Below are positions 17,531 to 28,868 of a stretch of 64,000 nt of DNA, one piece after another. Every line of letters begins with the position of its first letter. Within the stretch, counting starts at the first letter, position 1. The stretch covers positions 47,811,256 to 47,875,255 of the forward strand of contig OX457026.1 in NCBI GenBank assembly GCA_949752745.1, in the 5' to 3' direction. Source of the DNA: Protula sp. h YS-2021 (Eukaryota; Annelida; Polychaeta; Sabellida; Serpulidae). Below the pieces are notes generated by a model that worked only from the letters and a program-made list of their open reading frames with translations, did not search any database and was not told the origin of the DNA. The translations under genes were made by a program, and so were the position numbers.

Positions 17531-17985
17531 TGTCAACACACGCCTTTCTGTGTTCTCTGCTTTTTTTATCTAAAAAGGGAATTGGGCAAGGTGCGATTCT
17601 GCTTTAAATATACTTTTATCACTTTTCATGGATTACTAATTGATTCGTGAATCGTTTGGATAATTTTATCAGGATTGAAGCAATTTTTCGGCACTGTTTT
17701 CCTTCGGTCTGGTAGTTGTCGAGTTTACACGCAGCGGAGACACCTTTTTCGTTCCGGGAAGTGTGCCTCTCTTCTTCACACGGAAGCTACAGGGCCGATA
17801 TCGTGTTCTAGTTCATGCACACACCGCCTTGGAGGTTGGTTGAATCCTTGCAGCCCACCGTGCCTGCTTTGATTCCGAGTCAGCCACAGCTTACGGTACC
17901 ATTACGTGAATGGCCAGTTTTGCTGTATTAGAAACTCCTACGGAACCTTCTAGTTTTGTCAGATTTTTAGCATAAAAACACCCCA

Positions 17986-18077
17986 GCATTGAAACACCAC
18001 ATCATTGTATGGGCCCATCCAATGGCTGGGCTAAATCAATACAGAGGCTTTTAAAACAGCACATACAGTTTCGCCCC
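17986..18077 (+). repeat. Outer inverted repeat, left arm
   Basis: About 92 bp nearly perfectly complementary to 26,956-27,047, including TGGCTGGGCTAAATCAATAC and ACAGCACATACAGTTTC blocks. Confidence 0.8.
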
Positions 18078-18343
18078 ATAAAACACGACTCGGTGAAGGA
18101 AAACAAAGCGCATAGGGACATCGTCTCTAGCCTCAGTAAAACATTTTGCTTTATATTTAGATTAGGATGACATTTGTTCTTGCTAAAAATTGTTAATTGA
18201 CGAAACAATGACTTGTATTCCCCGCCCCCCGCCACCCAATATGTTTATCTCAATATCTTACAGTTACTTCCATAAAATATATATATAAATACATGTCTGT
18301 TTACAAATTGTGCAAGAAAAAAAGTGGCAAAGTTTCTCTCTAT

Positions 18344-18345
<2 letters not shown>

Positions 18346-18430
<85 letters not shown>
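18346..18430. repeat. (AT)n microsatellite
   Basis: About 42 AT units; a shorter AT tract follows at 18,518-18,531. The apparent reading frame through it is meaningless. Confidence 0.95.
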
Positions 18431-18434
<4 letters not shown>

Positions 18435-18789
18435 TTATATATATAAAACAGAAAATCTAAGGTGTAGATTCACAAATTGTTCAAGAAAAAAAGCTGCAAT
18501 ATTTCTCTTTCTGGCATATATATATATATATTATTTATATATAGCCCCTCCCCGCTACCCCTCCTATGCAGCAATATGAGCAGTATTGTTTTTTTTTCAG
18601 CGTTTCTTTCGGCTAAAAACCGCCTAATGTAGCATTATGAAGTAAAAAATAATCTTGGTCCTCAGTGCCACCAGCGGGTCCTCAGTGCCACTGCCCCCGG
18701 GTCCTCAGTGCCACTTCGATCTGGACCTCATTACCCCTGGTGATAATGACGTCCCGAGCAGACGGTGACCTCGCCTAAAATATTAGGTA

Positions 18790-19180
18790 AAATTCTGCCG
18801 GCCTTGTATGTGCTGTTTCCATGGATGGGGTATTCCTATGCAACTGTCTGTAGATTTTGCCCATATTCTTGATCAGATGTGTTGTTTCCATGGATGGGGT
18901 ATTTCTGTGCACCTGCCTGTAGATTTGACCCATATTTCTGTGCAACTGTCTGTAGATTTGACCCATATTCTTGATCAGATATGTTGTTTCTATGGATGGG
19001 GTATTCCTATGCATCTGTCTGTAGATTTGGCACATACTGATTCTATATGTGCGATTTCTGTGGCTTACAGCTATAGGATGGGCCCATTCTACACCCACCA
19101 ACCATTGAAACAGCCCATCTTGTTCACAACACAAGGCAGTTTGTTCTTAAGGGGAGAAGAAAATATGTGCTGTTCCTATA
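18790..19180 (+). repeat. Inner inverted repeat, left arm, with internal subrepeats
   Basis: Complementary to 25,977-26,257, starting AATTCTGCCGGCC and ending at the GGGGAGAAGAAAATATGTGC block. It contains three subrepeats of about 75-80 bp built on TGTTGTTTCCATGGATGGGG and CTGTCTGTAGATTTG. The right arm has two, which explains the length difference. Confidence 0.8.
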
Positions 19181-19359
19181 GCCAAATATGGGCTGAAACT
19201 ATAGAAGCGCAAAACAACGAAGATGTGGTAAATCAATACCTCGCTGCTATAAGATTGGCCATCCTACGGATGGGCTGTTTCAATACAACAACGTTTGCTC
19301 CAGACTCTACTAGCCCTAGTTCAGGCAAAATTATGCTTATAGGCGTTTCGGGCTATAAA

Positions 19360-19560
19360 TGACCCCAAGGTGCCGTTTTTCGGGACCAAGTAGCCCATTT
19401 ATGGCACCTCATCTGCCTGGGTGATCAGGCCCGAATCCCATTTTTGGGATCAGTCAGAGGAGGCCCACAGATGGGCTAGGTGGTACCGTTTGGAAGCCCG
19501 CGGGGAGATCCCGTTTGCGGGAACATGGGCAGATCCCATTTATGGGATCTCCCCTCCAAC
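19360..19560 (+). promoter_or_regulatory. Palindrome-rich leader of DIRS copy 1
   Basis: Many short perfect palindromes of the type ATCCCATTT(T/A)TGGGAT and GATCCCGTTTGCGGGAA, about 230-430 bp upstream of the gag ATG. The same kind of sequence stands before the other two gag copies in the window. Confidence 0.5.
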
Positions 19561-19789
19561 CCGAAAATGGACCAATCGGAGGCCCATTTCGAATTTTTCG
19601 TTCGGTAAGGCCCCAACGAGACCTATGAGCATCATTTTAGCGCCTATTCAACCAGAGTGCGTACTGGTACTATTTGCTACACTCCTAAGGCTGGTATAGC
19701 ACTTACTTTGCGCTAGTAAATTTATCTGTCTAGTCTACGGTGACATGAATAGATAACTTACCTGTCTTGTTTCTGCTTGCATTTCAGAT

Positions 19790-21995
19790 ATGACAGAAGC
19801 CAGCCTGCGAGATCAACCGATACTTCCGCAGTGTACACCCCCCGTCAGCCTCCAACCCTCACTCGATCTGTGACCGTTGTGAACGGAAGAACAGTGTACC
19901 CCTCTGCGACAAGTGGAATACTTGTTCCGAATGCCATCATTTGTCACCCAAACAGTGGAAACTCATTCTCAGAAACAGGATGCGCAAAGATCGCGGACGG
20001 GATAGACGCAAAGCCTTGTCACTATTTATTACTTCAGATTTCGGACAAGTAACGATGCGTAAAGCTAGCTCGTTGATTTTGGAACAAGTTTCTTCACCTG
20101 TGAAAATGGATAAGGGTTCGGACACAGATGCATTTGCGGTGGACAGGAAAAATAAGAAATCCCGCAAACGCAAGACATACGCTGAAACAGTGGCCGACTT
20201 GGATATTCCACAAGGCAAAGAATTAGAAACCCTCAGGAGGGCTTGGACTATCACACCCTCAGATGCGGATAAAACTGAAACGGCACCAAAGGCAGACGCC
20301 GTTTTAGAACCAGTGACAGTTGCGCATACGGCTTCAGGCTCAAGTTTTTCGGCTTTGACCGGACAGTTAGGCATCCCGTCACAAACGTTACTGTCTTCCC
20401 CCCATCGATTCCACGATTACCTGGGGAATTTTCGGCTTTTTTGTCTATGCAAAGCCAATTACAAAAACAACTGCAGGATCTCGAGCAGCAAGTCGATCGA
20501 CAAGGCATGGAATCCCGCCGTAAACGTAAACCTTCCGCCACGGTCTCTTGGCCACCGACGGACACACGGTCACCCACCACTCAATCCCCTCCTCGTTTGA
20601 GTTCCAACACGCAACCGCCGGGAGTGGAGGTCATTAGTGACGCTGAATCTTCGATGCTCCCCCATCGGGGCGAGGATGAGGCTTCATGGGTGAGGAGGAA
20701 GAAGAAGAGTTGATCCAGTCATTGGCATTCCAACTGTCTTCTATTCCGCTCAATCGAGAACAGGAGATTTATACTCCTTCGGGTGACGTCCCATCACGCT
20801 CGGCAGACACAGATCACAGACGGGAAGCTGAGCAGGAGACAGAGGGGCAAGAGTCAGAAGGCGGAGAGTCGGGCGAGGAAACAGGAGACACACCCCTTCT
20901 TCTCAATTTCGCCTTCCCCTTAGAGAGATTGACTGTATCAGATCCCCTCGTAGTGGCCAGAAGCTTGAAGGATCCGGCGGCAGCAGGGAGACGCCCAATC
21001 AGGACCACCTCCCCACCGGATTTCACTCCACGGAGCGAGAATGCCACTCCATCTATCACCTCATCAACAGTGGCTCCAGAAACGCCTTTTCGAGATGCGA
21101 TTCAAGAAATTGCCCGTCTGGCGAGGGTTACCGCCAGCTCCCCAACGGTCGATAAAGAGGATCTTCGCACCAGGATGACCTCTCAAACAGCGCCGTTACC
21201 CCAGGATCCGTTCATCGCTCTACCTACCAGCGAAGGCATCGCTAATGCCGTAGCAGTGCAAACGAGAGAATTCAAAAAGATGGACAATGCCGATGGCCGT
21301 ACCCTATCCCGTTTTCATGCCTCGCGTCATTGTGCTGTGAGACCGGCCCGTATCGATCGTCGGATGATGTAATACCGTCACAGCCATTGGAACAACCATC
21401 GAAACGCACAGTTTGGATGCCCTGGGTTCGCAACGACTCAGACATTCCACTAGTGGAGAAAGACGCCAAGACCATTGAGGCATCCTCGCGCCATATCATC
21501 AACATTATGTCCTTTCAGGACCATACTTTGAAAGCGTTAAAAACGCGTTGGGAGGATCTGCGCCTCAATGCTCCGGTCACGTCCAAACTAATGGAATGTC
21601 TAGCTCTAGCGACCAGGGACGTTGTCAATCTGTCTACTTATCTTATGACGTCCATGGTCTTTCTCAGACGGGATGCGTTCTCGCAGCACTGTTGGTCGAG
21701 CGTGAAAGGGCTAAGAGAACTGCGCCATGCTCCCATCCTGGGTGAAAAAGAGTTATTTCCACCCGCCGAAATAGAGAGGGTTAATCAAGAAAGTCGCACC
21801 CTATTACAAGACTTTGCCCTCATGTCTATAATGTCCAGTGCATCGTTGCGGCGCCCACTCAAACGCAAAAGAGTTCAACGTCAGAATTCGGAGCAGGCAA
21901 AGCCCATCTCCCAATCGCAGCCGCCCCCTGCCAAGAAGCCCAAGTCAAGCTACAGCAATCGACAGGAGGGCCCATCGCCACAGCAGAGCAGGTAG
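19790..21995 (+). pseudogene. DIRS gag-like region, copy 1
   Basis: ATG at 19,790 follows a pyrimidine tract and CAG (a likely splice acceptor ending at 19,787). The reading then hops between frames. It begins with a short Cys block, a W-K-L-I-L-R-N-R-M-R segment and RRKALSLFI, then KASSLILEQVSSPV, and continues through acidic low-complexity regions. The 21,330-21,995 part (HIINIMSFQDHTLKALKTRWEDL... then a Lys/Arg/Gln-rich tail) resembles the conserved gag C-terminal domain of DIRS elements. The N-terminal block is shared with 25,053-25,560 and with 60,432-60,869 (minus). Frameshifts at about 19,950, 20,600-20,700 and 21,350 make it non-functional. Confidence 0.75.
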
Positions 21996-21999
21996 CAGC

Positions 22000-23030
22000 C
22001 AACCAAAGTACCACCCAGAGATTCCTTGGTCTCTTGGCGATACATTAATAAGTGCAGAAAATCCAAAAGATTTACAATCTTACATCACCTGCTGGCCCGT
22101 AGGAGGAAGGCCAGGTAAATTCTGGAAAGCCTGGGTAGAAATGGGTGCCCCTCGCCGGGTGGTCCGATGGCTCAAAAACGGGTAGTCTCTACCATTCAAA
22201 CGGAATCAAAGGGGTCACAAGTTCCCTATCCCCCTAACAGCCCGGGCGCCAGAAAACTTAGTCACCCCCTACCCAAAAGGGTCAGACAAAGATGTAGCCC
22301 TTCAGGAAATGCTGACATTCCTGAAGGAAAAAGAGGCCATAGAGGAAATTTCCGAAGCCCAAACAGCCTTTCTCAGCAGGGTCTTTCTGGTGCCAAAGAA
22401 ATCGGGTAGGTGATTAGTAATAGACCTCTCCTCCCTCAACGAATTTCTAATGCCCACGACGTTTCAAATGAACACAGCCCAAATCATAAAAGAAAGCCTT
22501 CAGGCTGGGATGTGGGGCACATCGATAGATCTGTCCGACGCGTACCTCCATATCACGTTACACCACTGAGCCAGAAAAATCGTAAGCTTCCTAGTAGGCC
22601 TACAATGTTTTTGGTTTCGGGCACTCCCTTTCGGCCTCTCCACGGCCCCGTATGTATTCCCGAAAGTAATGAAAGTTCTGAAGTCTTGGACCCGTCTAGA
22701 AGGCATGCTGGTGTTCCAGTATCTAGACGATTGGTTACTAGCCCATCAAGACAAAGAAATGGCCCGTCTTCAAAATATAACTCTAGTTCGAAAGGCCATC
22801 CAGGTAGGGATCGTAGTCAATGTACCCAAATCACATCTCTCTCCCAAACAAGACATTATATTTCTCGGGGAAAGATGGGATCTAAAAAATGCTAGAGCCT
22901 TTCCTACCGAGGAGAGGCGTCACAAAATCTGCCAAGCAATAAAAGCATTCCCTTCAGTCAAAAACGTGAGCTTACAGGCAATGGAATCCCTGTTAGGCCT
23001 CTTAGTAGCAACCGAAAAACGGTCCCTTTA
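22000..23030 (+). pseudogene. DIRS reverse transcriptase
   Basis: Reads as a DIRS RT: a GRPGKFWKAW start region, FLVPKKSG, VIDLSSLN, IDLSDAYLHI (catalytic Asp region), ALPFGLSTAPYVF, and the active-site motif YLDDWLLAHQ at about 22,718-22,747. In-frame stops occur at about 22,183, 22,409 and 22,567, and the frame shifts near 23,020 before the RNase H part. The YLDD motif itself is intact. Confidence 0.85.
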
Positions 23031-23036
23031 GGCCGC

Positions 23037-23591
23037 TTGCACTACAGACCATTTCAAAGACAAGTCAAGTTTGCTCTAAGAAAAGGGAGATTTCCCCAGG
23101 CCAAAGAAAAAATATCCAGGAAAACTCAAATTCCCCTGCAATGGTGGTGCAATCCCATGGTGATGACCGAGGGCGTCCCCTTTCACTCCCCACCCCTAGA
23201 AATAGAACTCCAGACTGATTCCTCCCAGAAGGGCTGGGGTATACACTGTCATGGTCAGGTATGGAAAGGGATGTGGACTCCTCCTAAACGACTACCATAT
23301 GAATTGGCTTGGATAGCCCTAAACAAGCTGAACCATCTTCTCAAGGACAAATCAGTTCTGTTCTTACTGGACAATTCTACGGCAGGGGCTTACCTAAACA
23401 GACAAGGAGGGACTAGATCTCTCCCTCTTTCGAAACTGGCGTTCAAAATCCTTTATTTTGCCCTTCAATGTCACATCACCCTAACAGATCATCATTTAGA
23501 GGGAAAACTCAATGTGCTGGCAGATTTGGCCTCCAGGGAGGGACATTTAATTCACACGGAATGGTGCCTAGCATGCACTTCCGATGGGTAA
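23037..23591 (+). pseudogene. DIRS RNase H region
   Basis: Frame of 184 codons with LHYRPFQ just after the RT, then the RNase H signature LQTDSSQKGWG at about 23,209, FLLDNSTAGAYLNRQGG, and ADLASREGH. This is the usual DIRS RNase H and connection arrangement, and SIDLFAN follows shortly in another frame. It is one of the better kept stretches of the element. Its apparent ATG is only the first methionine after the frameshift. Confidence 0.8.
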
Positions 23592-23741
23592 CAAGTCAGT
23601 CACCATGGGGCTCACCCTCCATAGACCTGTTTGCCAATTCCTTGACACATCCCAACCACATTGGCATCATTGGCATCATCTCCACCCGGCCTCTCACCTT
23701 CTGAATCTGCACCTTTGGTGCCTGACCAATAATTCTTCAAG

Positions 23742-23906
23742 AAAAAAGGCTTCTTAGATAAGGTAGTGGATAAAATGGTTAGTAGCCACAAACAATCCAC
23801 AACTAAGGTGTACAGAGCCCAATGGAATAAATTTGCCTCGTGGTGCGCTAAATCGAAAATAGACCCATTCCAGGCATCCCCACCGGTCGTGGCAGACCAG
23901 AGACAT
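23742..23906 (+). pseudogene. Tyrosine recombinase N-terminal fragment
   Basis: Reads LDKVVDKMVSSHKQSTTKVY then RAQWNKFASWCAK and ASPPVVAD. This is the SAM-like core-binding domain at the start of a DIRS tyrosine recombinase. The R-H-R-Y catalytic part is absent; the sequence loses similarity at about 23,910, probably by deletion. Confidence 0.7.
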
Positions 23907-24129
23907 TTGACCACGGTCGACAGCTGAGTTTCTTTCGAGCCCATATATTTTGGGTTCAAAAAGACAGTTCATTTTTTCGTACCATACTCAAGAGACTGTT
24001 GTAAGGTACCGTCACTGTAGCAGGGACACCTCTTCATTGGAGCAATTTATGTAACATCTTTTTCTAGTCACTCCTAGAAAAAAAGGGGGTGGAGACAGAC
24101 ATCTCTCCTCCTTATCCAGTTCGAAATAG

Positions 24130-24400
24130 TCTTGCCATCGTTTGAGCCCATGAAATAGGTATCCCATCCTACAGTGACCATGCCATGGGTACCCTGGGTA
24201 CCGTTTTATGGGACTTATCCCAAGTGCAAATTGTGACTATTTTTAACAATTTTATAGTTCCTGTGATTATGTCTTCACTCTGTGAGTGCGTAATAATTGT
24301 AATTTCACGAATGAAGTACTTATTTCCAGTATTTTCACTTAATGCCATAAGTCGTGACAATGCTCCAATTTGAGTCCCATTTATGTGTTCAGGCCTTAAG
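24130..24400 (+). promoter_or_regulatory. Palindrome-containing leader of DIRS gag copy 2
   Basis: Contains CCATGCCATGG, GGGTACCCTGGGTACC, TTATGGGACTTATCCC and a GAGTCCCATTTATG block, comparable to the leader at 19,360-19,560. It is separated from its gag by the 24.5-24.9 kb MITE. Confidence 0.4.
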
Positions 24401-24537
24401 GCCAGCATGCATTTAGTGACACAGGCAGAGCTAATTTCCCCTGTGTTAAATTTTTATTTTACGTAAATCCCCTACTCCGGACTTTAGTCCCATCTAAAAG
24501 TGGAGATAAGCGAATTTAAAGCTTTTACGAAGTAAAA

Positions 24538-24902
24538 CTATCGTTTTATTTTCGTAAAACGCGCTTTTACGAGTAAACGCGCAATTCGCGTTCTCCACTT
24601 TTAGCCTATCTTCCCTCCCAACCAGCCGGCAACAAGCCTGGGTGCGTTGTCACCATTTTTGGGGGCTTGAAGGGAATGATTGATGTCTTCGAATGACGTA
24701 ATTCTTATCATTCTCGCATGCTGATTGGTTGGAGGAGGAGGGAAGACAGGATGGAGAGTGAAGGGAACATTTTATACACAAGGAAAAATTTCATTTCTAC
24801 TTGCGTGGTATTATTAACCGGATGGTAACCAATACAAAAGTGGAGAACGCGAATTGCGGTTTTACTCGTAAAAGCGCGTTTTTTACGAAAATAAAACGAT
24901 AG
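24538..24902. mobile_element. 365-bp MITE with about 66-bp terminal inverted repeats
   Basis: Left end CTATCGTTTTATTTTCGTAAA... through TTCTCCACTTTTAG and right end inverted (CTAAAAGTGGAGAACGCGAA type ... AAAACGATAG). Its interior is homologous to repeat R1 at 17,300-17,530 in inverse orientation. An outer pair of related ends (ATCTAAAAGTGGAGATAAGC at 24,492) suggests nesting of two related elements. No coding capacity. Confidence 0.7.
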
Positions 24903-25045
24903 CTTAAGCTTCTCTTTTCGTTTACAATATTAACTTCTAACTTCAATTTTTATTATTGCTTTTAAGGCACTTAATCACTGAATAAAGCTAGAACTAATAC
25001 TTTAGGGGTTCTAAATTTAAGCAATTGTTTTGCTTCTACTTGTCT

Positions 25046-25975
25046 TACAGATATGATAGAGGCCAGCCTGCAATCGCTACCCAAATATCTTCAGTGTACG
25101 CAACCTCCCATCGCACTTAACCCGCATTCGGTTTGTGGTCGTTGCAGGGCGGACAGTTGCCTACCAGTTGCGACGAATCGTGAAACTGTTCTGAATGCCA
25201 GCACCTCGACCAAAGAGACTGGAATGCAGTCGGCCAGAACAGGACTAAAAACGATTGCAGAAGAGATAAACGAAAAGCTCTCTTCTCGGCGTCCTCATCA
25301 CCAAGGGGTTTGTGGAAGACTACAAGGAATGCCAGCTCTGTCATTCCCAGCATGGTTTCTATACCGGTCTGCGCGGATAGTGGCTCTGAATCATATGTGG
25401 CGATATGCAGCAAACAGTCTAAGACAACCAAGCCAGGGAAAGCTTTCTCGGAAACTATTGCGATACTGGAAGGGGAAGAACGTGCTATCCTCCGTAAGAT
25501 ATGGGCAACCTGACAGAGTTCAGCAAGTCGCCACCCGAATCGCAGGGGAAGTGCCAACATTGCAAGATACAGAGCCCGGATATAGGACGCTGCTCCGGGC
25601 TCGGAGATAGATCGACTAGCAAGCATCAGATGCAGCACACCTTGCCTGGACAGAGAAGATACCCCGATACGCATGGCATCCCACACTTGCTTCTGGCAAG
25701 AGGAGAAGCGAGATCCGTGCCCCAGACAGAATGGTAAGGAAAAAACGGGCAATGGGAAAAATATCTTATAAACAGCTCACTTTATGGGGAAACCGCATCT
25801 TGTCACTCAAGGGATGGGCACTTTCAAACATACAAGTCTAACGCTCTTGTCCGAAGAACGAAAAAAATCTGGTCTCTCGGTGTCGCGTCAAAGCCCTTCG
25901 CAACAGTTCAAGGCTTCAGATTCATACAGATCGGAAAATCAGAAAGCTCTCAGAATTTTCCTTTTTTTTGGTCAT
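25046..25975 (+). pseudogene. DIRS gag-like region, copy 2 (truncated)
   Basis: ATG at 25,053, two bases after a pyrimidine-tract CAG ending at 25,050, exactly as in copy 1. The frame starts MIEASLQSLPKYLQC and shows LNPHSVCGRCRAD, a zinc-binding-like Cys block. After frameshifts it continues with KRKALF, a KTTRNASSVI segment and PGKAFSETIAILEGEE, all matching the gag N-terminal domain of copy 3. Copies 2 and 3 are closer to each other than to copy 1. It stops at the right inner inverted repeat at 25,977. Non-functional. Confidence 0.7.
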
Positions 25976-25976
25976 T

Positions 25977-26257
25977 GAAATAGCACATATTTTCTTCTCC
26001 CCTTAAAATGGGAACAAATTGCCTTGTGTTGTGAGCAAGATGGGCTTTTTTAATGGTTGATGGGTATAGGATTGGCCCATCTATATCTGTAAGCCATAGA
26101 AACAGCACATATAGAATTAGTATGTGCCAAAGCAGATGCATAGGAATACCCAATCCATAGAAACAACACATCTGATCAAGAATATGGGCTAAATCTACAG
26201 ACAGCTGCATAGGAATACCCCATCCATGGAAACAGCACATGCACGGCCGGCAGAATT
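25977..26257 (-). repeat. Inner inverted repeat, right arm
   Basis: Complement of 18,790-19,180; see there. It abuts the truncated gag copy 2. Confidence 0.8.
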
Positions 26258-26955
26258 GTACAATGCTATATATCACGCTGACCCCCCCCCCCCGCGGGGG
26301 TTGGGGGGGCACTTGTATCAAATATGGCAACAATTCGCGTACAAAACAACGCGGAAAAGATTAATGCAAAAAATAGGGAGTGGGTAAAATTGTCAAATTT
26401 TTCACGCTTTTCCTAAAATAGGGGGGGGGGGATTAAATGATTAATGCGTTGAAAACAAAAATTATATTGTAATTAATTGAAGACCTGCATCCATTTCAGG
26501 GTAATTGAATGAACATATCCTGAATCCCCATTGCTCATTGCGAAATTTGGTAATGCCATTTAGCAATCAGATTCCTTTTCCGCGTTTTTTCCAAAAACAG
26601 GAGGGAATTCCATGTTTAAGGGCTCTTTTTAAATTCGATTTACGCGCATTTTATTTGGAAATGCCCGCCATCCCCCCACACCCGTCCTGGGACCGAACCA
26701 CATACTAAGTGCAATAATGCAACAGGGGGAGAGAGAAGCTGTGCTGATATTATAGTGAATTTTTCCAAATAATGTTAAGTGTGGCTGTTAAAAGCAAAAT
26801 GGTAAGTGGATAATTAAAGATTGAAAACGTTCTTATCGGATTTTTATTTACATTATTTTCCACATATTTTACAAAGAAATATAACGGCCCGTCAAATTGC
26901 GCCATCCCAAGACATCTGTTGTATTAAATTACATCAGCAATATAATCGTGTTTCA
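26258..26955. other. Non-coding stretch with homopolymers
   Basis: Contains poly-C/poly-G runs at about 26,282-26,307 and poly-G at about 26,421-26,430. No supported gene. Confidence 0.5.
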
Positions 26956-27047
26956 TGGGGAGAAACTGTATGTGCTGTTTCAATTGCCTCTGTATTGATT
27001 TAGCCCAGCCATTGAATGGCCCATACAATGATGTGGTGTTTCAATGC
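26956..27047 (-). repeat. Outer inverted repeat, right arm
   Basis: Complement of 17,986-18,077. From 27,048 to 27,920 no gene is visible; that stretch may hold untranslated sequence of the adjacent gypsy element, but I could not match it to a second LTR. Confidence 0.8.
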
Positions 27048-27920
27048 TACAAGGTCCATTATGTTCGGCAGGTTGCGAACTCTCTGAGGGCTTAACGTGC
27101 TGCGTTTCTTTCGGATATGCTTAAAACAGTGTTATACGCGTGAGGTGGCTACGTGGAAACACTAATTGAAACTAAACAGACGCCAAGTTGCCGCCATGTC
27201 TTTATTTACAACCGGAAGTCACTGGCTACGCATATACACAACATTACCCGCGTACTGAAACAAGACTTACTGTGTAGATTACTGCTTAACTGTGCTTTAA
27301 CTGCTATTTAACTGCTATTTTGCTACCAGCATTCAGTTGAACACTTTATCTGATTATCAAACAAAAAGATATAAAATTTATAAGTATACTAGACAGAATA
27401 TATCAATTAAATTACCTGAAAATTGCGGAATTTTACTTTTTCAATCCTTTTTTTTCTTACTCTATATTATCGCTATCACTGCGATTCGACGCTCTCTGAT
27501 CATAAACTCGATCCATGAGTATGACTTCAAGGATCACTTAACAGGCATGGAAATGAAGTTCGAAGTAATTATAAAGGACAACGAATATGCAAAATAACTA
27601 CTTCAGAGATATCTAAACCATAACCTTAAACTTGCCACTTAGTTCAGATATATTATAAGCAATTAAACGCAAAAGATAAATCCAAAATTCTCTTCTCTTT
27701 ATATTTACCGTACACAATTACAGCAGCTGAAATGTCGATTAACTGTAAAAATTGTCAACATTACAGCAACGTTATCAGCACTTTAACTGAACTGCAACCA
27801 GCTATCAAATCAGCACCTGTACAACATTAAAAAAACATAAAACGTTAATATTGGCTTAGAATAAATTAATAATAATTGAATATAGCAAAATATCTTAATT
27901 GTACGACATTTAACTAAAAG

Positions 27921-28868
27921 TTAGTCCTCGAAACCGTACTTCTTTGGCGATCTTACAGAACGACCCGATCGCGATACACGACCACCGACACTTGAAATTT
28001 CAGTTTTTGCTTTAGCCGGTGAAACGGGGTGTGAAACATTGACAGAAGGCTCTGGAATCCTAACTGTCACAGTTTTTCGGCTAGAAACGGCGGGTTTCTC
28101 TTTCGAAATCATGGTTTCACCAGATGTAGATGGCGCTATGCTACATGGAATAGCTGTACGGTCTACTGTCGGGTAAGGTTCAGTGGGCTTGGGTAAAACA
28201 GTTAATGGTTGAGGGGTATTATCGCTCTTGATAAGTTTTTCTTCAACCGGGTGTTGTGAACAACGGATTTGGCCAACGTGTCTTCTCCAAATCGAATTGT
28301 CAACCAAAACTTCATACATTAACGTTCCGATTTTTCGCGAGATAACTGCAAATGTCCATTTTCCGTGCTTTTGTCGATAGTCCCTCACAAGCACTTCATC
28401 ACCCACACTGAAAGAACGGCGCTGAAATTCGTCTTTGGTGTTTACATTTCTGTAAACGATGTCGCGCAAATTAGGTTTTGCCAAATCCAGCCTTGCTTTG
28501 ATTTCACGTCCTAGGAATAACAAGGATGGGGTCTCGTTAGTAGTTGCGTTTTTAGTTGATCGATACATGAGTAGAACTTTGGCTACTTTCTCGTGCATTG
28601 AACGAGGTTCGTGCTTCATCGATTTGAGACTAGATTTCAGACTCTGAACCATACGTTCTGCTAAACCGTTTCGCGAGGGTTTAAAAGGACTCGTAGTTTT
28701 GTGAATAATTCCATGTAGTTTTAAGAATTTCTGGAAGGCTTCAGAATGGAAGGTTGTACCATTGTCCGTACAGATAACATCACAAATTCCATAGGCGCTA
28801 AACAGTTCTTGAAGTACTTTGACAGTTTCCGGGGCAGTGATTTTTCCATGATCCGTACCTCTGGCCAT
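27921..28868 (-). pseudogene. Ty3/gypsy integrase C-terminal part
   Basis: Second part of the integrase, in a different frame from the upstream pol. It has CDVICTDNGTTFHSEAF with the second catalytic Asp and HKTTSPFKPSRNGLAERMVQ with the catalytic Glu. A connection region follows (SVGDEVLVRDYR and RRHVGQIR, like the gypsy integrase C-terminal module), then a Ser/Pro/Lys-rich tail ending KKYGFED. It overlaps the upstream frame at 28,721-28,868, so a single small indel around 28,800 explains the break. Confidence 0.85.

Larger units (their letters stand above)
19788..23990 (+). mobile_element. Decayed DIRS-type retrotransposon (gag, RT, RNase H, start of tyrosine recombinase)
   Basis: Contiguous homology to DIRS-like elements in the order gag, reverse transcriptase with YLDDWLL, RNase H, and the N-terminal part of a tyrosine recombinase. 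There is no DDE integrase. At least four in-frame stops and several frameshifts break it, and the catalytic part of the recombinase is missing. It lies between the two inverted-repeat pairs at 18-19.2 kb and 26-27 kb, which could be its terminal repeats or those of a host element it entered. Confidence 0.85.

Noticed and set aside
18310..18579. 89-codon plus-strand frame of alternating Ile-Tyr
   Set aside because: It is the (AT)n microsatellite translated; no protein feature.
25117..25752. 211-codon minus-strand frame
   Set aside because: It lies opposite the DIRS gag copy 2, whose plus-strand reading matches two other copies.
27048..27920. 3' LTR for the minus-strand gypsy pol
   Set aside because: I could not find a matching repeat on the other side (31.0-31.9 kb), so no LTR is claimed.
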